From the NCBI RefSeq assembly GCF_008017455.1, contig NZ_VRTY01000007.1:29239-93238 (forward strand): a stretch of 64,000 nt of DNA, in the 5' to 3' direction. How positions within the stretch are numbered: the first letter of the stretch is position 1; each line of letters begins with the position of its first letter. Both the position numbers and the translations under genes were made by a program. Of this stretch, positions 60,865 through 64,000 are shown piece by piece. Source of the stretch: Pontibacter qinzhouensis (GTDB lineage: Bacteria; Bacteroidota; Bacteroidia; Cytophagales; Hymenobacteraceae). Below the pieces are notes generated by a model. That model was not told the origin of the DNA. It saw only the letters and a program-made list of their open reading frames with translations, and ran no database searches.

Positions 60865-61377
60865 TTAATGGTGATGACCGCCTTCGCCGTGTACGTGACC
60901 GTGGTCTATTTCTTCACTTGTAGCTTCACGAACCTCTTCTACTTTGCCTTCAAAAAACAGCTCTTTCCCAGCCAGCGGATGGTTAAAGTCCATGGTTACC
61001 GTTTCTTCTTCTACTTTAATAACGCGGCCCTGCAACTGGTTACCTTCGTTATCTGCCATCGGAATAAAATTGCCTTCTTCCAGCATGTTGTCGGGTATGG
61101 CTCCTTCTATTTCAAATACTGATTTTGGCAGATCGACCATGGCATTGGGGTCAAAATCGCCGTAGCCATCTTCCGCATCAAGCGAGAAACTAAAGGCATC
61201 TCCTGCACTTAAGCCATCCAGATTGTCTTCGAACTGCTCCGGCAATCCGCTTGCGCCAAACAAAAAGACCATTGGCTGCTCCTTTGTCGCTGTTTCTATT
61301 AATGTCTGCTCGCCGCTTTCATCTTTAATGCGCAGCTCGTAGGTGAGCGAAACCACTTTGTCTTTTTCGATTTTCAT
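60865..61377 (-). CDS. slyD: FKBP-type peptidyl-prolyl isomerase, SlyD-like
   Basis: 170 aa. The FKBP part is split by an insert-in-flap domain: VSLTYELRIKDESGE, FLFGASGLPEQFEDNLDGLSAGDAFSFSLDAEDGYGDFDPN near 38-78 and TVTMDFNHPLAGKELFFEGKV near 126. This is the SlyD layout, which combines proline isomerisation and chaperone activity. A C-terminal His tail, HGHVHGEGGHHH, could bind Ni or other metals as in E. coli SlyD. Single gene. Confidence 0.92.
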   Translation of the reverse strand: MKIEKDKVVSLTYELRIKDESGEQTLIETATKEQPMVFLFGASGLPEQFEDNLDGLSAGDAFSFSLDAEDGYGDFDPNAMVDLPKSVFEIEGAIPDNMLEEGNFIPMADNEGNQLQGRVIKVEEETVTMDFNHPLAGKELFFEGKVEEVREATSEEIDHGHVHGEGGHHH

Positions 61378-61514
61378 AGGTTACTGTTTTATTGTAAGAC
61401 GCCCGAAAGGTAGAAACTATAATGCAGGAAGCATAGCTAAATTACTATAAATTGCGTTCTAAAATCCTTTTTAAAGACTTTATGAATTAAATTACGTGAA
61501 ACTGGCTGAACCGT

Positions 61515-63458
61515 TTAAGGCAGACATTCATTTAGTTCCCAGGCACTCTTATAGGCGTTAATAGACTCGGCATACGCAATAAAGGCCGCAAAGAAAGGGT
61601 GCTGGGTCAGGGTGGCGCTATCGCCTACAATAACCAGCTTCTTTTTGGCGCGCGTCATGCCTACGTTCATGCGCCTGATGTCGCTCAGGAATCCGATCTC
61701 TCCTTTCTCGTTGCTCCGGACCATGCTCATGTAAATTATATCGCGCTCCTGCCCCTGAAAACTGTCCACAGTTCCTATCGAAAGCTGCCGCTTGCTGCGC
61801 AGGTCGTGCAGCAGGGGCATGTGCTCCACTTTGTCTTCCAGGTAGTTTATCTGGGCACGATAAGGAGCTATAACGCCAATGCGCAGGGGAATGGCCTCTT
61901 CGGCCAAAGTATAATCCTTCAGTGTGTACTGCAGGTGGTTCAGGAGGAGGTCGGCTTCTTCGGGGTTGGCAGAGCTTTGGGTTTCGGCCATGTCGGTTTC
62001 GTTGTAGCCACAGCCTGCGGTATCTATAAACTCCACCGCCAGCCCCGCCGCAAAATGCGGGTCGTAGTGGTGCAGGTCGGTTTCGCGCACACTCTCATGT
62101 GCCTCGAGCTCGCCCTTGTAAAACTGCTGGTTCGAGAACTCCATAATGTGGTGGTGCATGCGGTATTGCGTTTTCAGCATCACCGATACCTCCGGTTGCC
62201 GCTCTATACACTTCTCGAACAAGGTGCGGCTCAAGCCTCCTTTTTCAGCCTCAAACGATTTTACAGTAGGAGGGAGCTGGCAGTGGTCCCCGGCCAGCAC
62301 CACCCGGTTAGCGCGCGATATCGGAATCCAGCAGGCCGGTTCCAGCGCCTGCGCCGCCTCATCAATAAACACGGTATCGTAGGTCAGGTGCCGAATGGCT
62401 TTGTTTGCCGAACCTACCAGCGTACAGGTTATTACCTGCACATTATCGAGCAGGTCTTCGGTGATATAATGTTCTACCTGGTCTGCCTGCTCCAGCAGCC
62501 GCTGGCTTTCATATTTGTATAACTGGCGCTGCGCACGCTCCTCATGCCCAAACTTCCGCTTAAACTGGAAAGCCATGCGCTTGTACTCTTCCGCTGTTTT
62601 ACGGAAGTTCTTCAGGTCCTTGTAAGCCTTGTGGTTCATGATCTGGGCATCCAGCGTGTGCTCCAGCAGCACATCCGATACCCGCGAAGGGTTTCCGATC
62701 CGGATAACGTTTACGCCTTCGTTGGCCAGTTTCTCCGTCAGCAGATCAACGGCTGTGTTAGATGGAGCCGTAACCAGCAGGCGGTGCTGCGTCTGGAGCG
62801 TGTGCAGAATGGCCTGTACCAGTGTGGTGGTTTTGCCGGTGCCAGGAGGTCCGTGAATAATGGCAACATCGTTGGCCTGGGCTATTTTGCGTACTGCCTC
62901 GTTCTGCGATTTGTTCAAAACCGGGATTTCAGAAACAGGTAAGGCACTAAAAGCAGGAGCGGCCTCGCCCAATAAAATGTCGCGAAGCTGGGCCAGCCGG
63001 TTGCCGTTTGCCTCCATTACCTTGCGCATGGCAATTTCCATTTCGCGGTAACTCATTTCATCAAACGTCAGGTCTACCCCGAGTTTACCATCGTCTACCC
63101 AATCCGGCAGGTCTTCTTTATTTGTGGCCAGTAACACCTTGTTGCGGCGCAGGCCTACAATAACGCCGGCCAGGTTGGTGCGCTCTCCGTTGTTTGAGAA
63201 TAAAGCAGCTGCTTTGCCCGTCTGGAAAAGGTGCAGTTGGTCACGGCCGGAGGTTCTTTCCAGCTCCAGCACCACCTTATTGCCAAACCCGATCTCCTCT
63301 TTCGATATAACCACCGGATACCAGCAAAAGCCCATCGCTTTTCGTTCTGCAATAGAGCTTTTCAGGCTTTTCGCTTTAAACTGCTGGCGGTCTTCTTCCT
63401 GCTCAATTTTAAGCAGCTCCTGCACCAGCCTCAGTTCATTAAATAGTTCGTCTGTCAT
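61515..63458 (-). CDS. SF1 helicase, IGHMBP2/UPF1-like
   Basis: 647 aa. An N-terminal beta-barrel-like region (60-150) precedes the helicase core: Walker A in IIHGPPGTGKTTTLVQAI near 200, Ia TAPSNTAVDLL near 232, Walker B VFIDEAAQALEP near 368, GDHCQLPPTVKS near 393, MLKTQYRMHHHIMEFSN near 432, GVIAPYRAQ near 535, IGTVDSFQGQERDIIYMSMVRSN near 568 and RMNVGMTRAKKKLVIVGD near 602. This is the SMUBP-2/UPF1 subgroup, active on DNA or RNA. The frame opens at a TTG 63467; ATG 63458 is used. Confidence 0.93.
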   Translation of the reverse strand: MTDELFNELRLVQELLKIEQEEDRQQFKAKSLKSSIAERKAMGFCWYPVVISKEEIGFGNKVVLELERTSGRDQLHLFQTGKAAALFSNNGERTNLAGVIVGLRRNKVLLATNKEDLPDWVDDGKLGVDLTFDEMSYREMEIAMRKVMEANGNRLAQLRDILLGEAAPAFSALPVSEIPVLNKSQNEAVRKIAQANDVAIIHGPPGTGKTTTLVQAILHTLQTQHRLLVTAPSNTAVDLLTEKLANEGVNVIRIGNPSRVSDVLLEHTLDAQIMNHKAYKDLKNFRKTAEEYKRMAFQFKRKFGHEERAQRQLYKYESQRLLEQADQVEHYITEDLLDNVQVITCTLVGSANKAIRHLTYDTVFIDEAAQALEPACWIPISRANRVVLAGDHCQLPPTVKSFEAEKGGLSRTLFEKCIERQPEVSVMLKTQYRMHHHIMEFSNQQFYKGELEAHESVRETDLHHYDPHFAAGLAVEFIDTAGCGYNETDMAETQSSANPEEADLLLNHLQYTLKDYTLAEEAIPLRIGVIAPYRAQINYLEDKVEHMPLLHDLRSKRQLSIGTVDSFQGQERDIIYMSMVRSNEKGEIGFLSDIRRMNVGMTRAKKKLVIVGDSATLTQHPFFAAFIAYAESINAYKSAWELNECLP

Positions 63459-63690
63459 GTATAGCAAACAGAGAAGCTGACTATAGAAGCCAGCCTTCGT
63501 TTTAGATTAAATATTGATTTAAGTTATGATCTAATTGTTACAACATGTATCTAGCTAAATTAGCTCCATCTACTGCAAGATAAGCGCTATTAAATACTGA
63601 AGATAAAGAAGTTAACTGTTAGCTACTACTTTAAGTAGCGTTTTAAATTTTAAATCGTTCATCCAGCAGTTTATCAACTGGGCACGCAAC

Positions 63691-64000
63691 TTACCTGGTT
63701 TTCTTTTTGCCTTTGGCCGGTGCTTTGCTTAGCCTAAGTTGCAGCAAAACAGCATATAAAAAGATCAGGAAAGCTGAAACGGCCAGTATGGCAATAACCT
63801 TGTCTTTTCCGTAGCGTTTTTCATCAGAGGCCGACATTTCTGCCTGCAGCTCTGAAATTACGCGTTCCCGCTTCTTTAGCTGCGTCTCCAATGAGTTAAT
63901 CTGGCTTTGAAGCCCTGCAATACGTTCGTTTACCTGCCGCTGGTCTACCTGCACCAGCTTGCCGTTGCGCTGAATCTCTACGGTGCTCTCTGCTACCTTT
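63691..64000 (-). CDS. Coiled-coil membrane protein, 5' end beyond window
   Basis: Partial. The visible C-terminal part reads KVAESTVEIQRNGKLVQV, then a coiled coil (INSLETQLKKRERVISELQAEMS), a single transmembrane helix (KVIAILAVSAFLIFLYAVLLQL) and a basic tail (APAKGKKKTR). The frame is open to the window end, so the GTG at 63954 need not be the real start. Probably a membrane-anchored protein with an N-terminal domain not visible here. No family recognised. Confidence 0.6.
   Translation of the reverse strand, partial: KVAESTVEIQRNGKLVQVDQRQVNERIAGLQSQINSLETQLKKRERVISELQAEMSASDEKRYGKDKVIAILAVSAFLIFLYAVLLQLRLSKAPAKGKKKTR

Noticed and set aside
61599..62522. 307-codon plus-strand open frame
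   Set aside because: Lies antisense in the helicase gene, whose motifs are unmistakable; composition is that of a shadow frame.

Overview
The window looks like chromosomal DNA of a Bacteroidota bacterium, most likely Cytophagales/Hymenobacteraceae (Pontibacter-like). The grounds are promoter boxes of the Bacteroidota TAnnTTTG type, families typical of the phylum (DUF2911, DUF2461, a beta-barrel porin, the secreted protein often mislabelled asparagine synthetase B), moderate GC in genes and AT-rich gaps. No rRNA, tRNA, CRISPR array, phage or intact insertion sequence was seen.

Layout. 1-25.9 kb is mixed housekeeping and envelope material: partial topB, a metallophosphoesterase lipoprotein, YdcF-like, DUF2461, a GT-C-like membrane protein, a BCP peroxiredoxin, a ceramidase-like lipoprotein, rhomboid, a VTT-domain protein, a sterol-desaturase-like hydroxylase, a YejK-like nucleoid protein, a porin, cysM, an M2 peptidase and DUF2911. 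26.2-30.8 kb is hisL-hisG-hisD-hisC-hisB. 33.3-41.2 kb is trpL-trpE-G-D-C-F-B-A plus a DAHP synthase. 42.2 kb is mgtE. 43.9-47.8 kb is a second histidine operon, hisL2-hisH-A-F-(insert)-hisIE. 48-53 kb holds a hydrolase/TetR divergent pair, a ClC channel and a PNKP-like phosphatase. 53.4-59.5 kb is a complete mrpABCDEFG antiporter operon on the minus strand. The end has a double-domain universal stress protein, a SlyD-like isomerase, a UPF1-like helicase and an edge-truncated coiled-coil protein.

How the genes work together. The two his operons jointly encode the nine standard histidine pathway polypeptides, except a separate histidinol-phosphatase, which is fused in hisB. Each operon starts with a short ORF rich in His codons followed by a terminator. 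The trp operon starts with an ORF carrying three consecutive Trp codons followed by a terminator, and it ends with the first enzyme of the aromatic pathway. This is the arrangement expected for ribosome-mediated attenuation.

Most notable observations: (1) 17 dispersed copies of a non-palindromic intergenic element, 58 bp long in 15 copies and 59 bp in two, with conserved ends and a variable core of about 20 bp, nearly always on the sense strand downstream of a stop codon; (2) an AT-rich single-gene insertion between hisF and hisIE with integron-cassette-like boundaries (GTTTAGC at both ends and a 41-bp attC-like palindrome just after the stop codon); (3) a regularly spaced (39-40 bp) array of GAAC-N4-GTTC palindromes in front of a TetR gene; (4) inverted-repeat spacers inside the his and trp operons.
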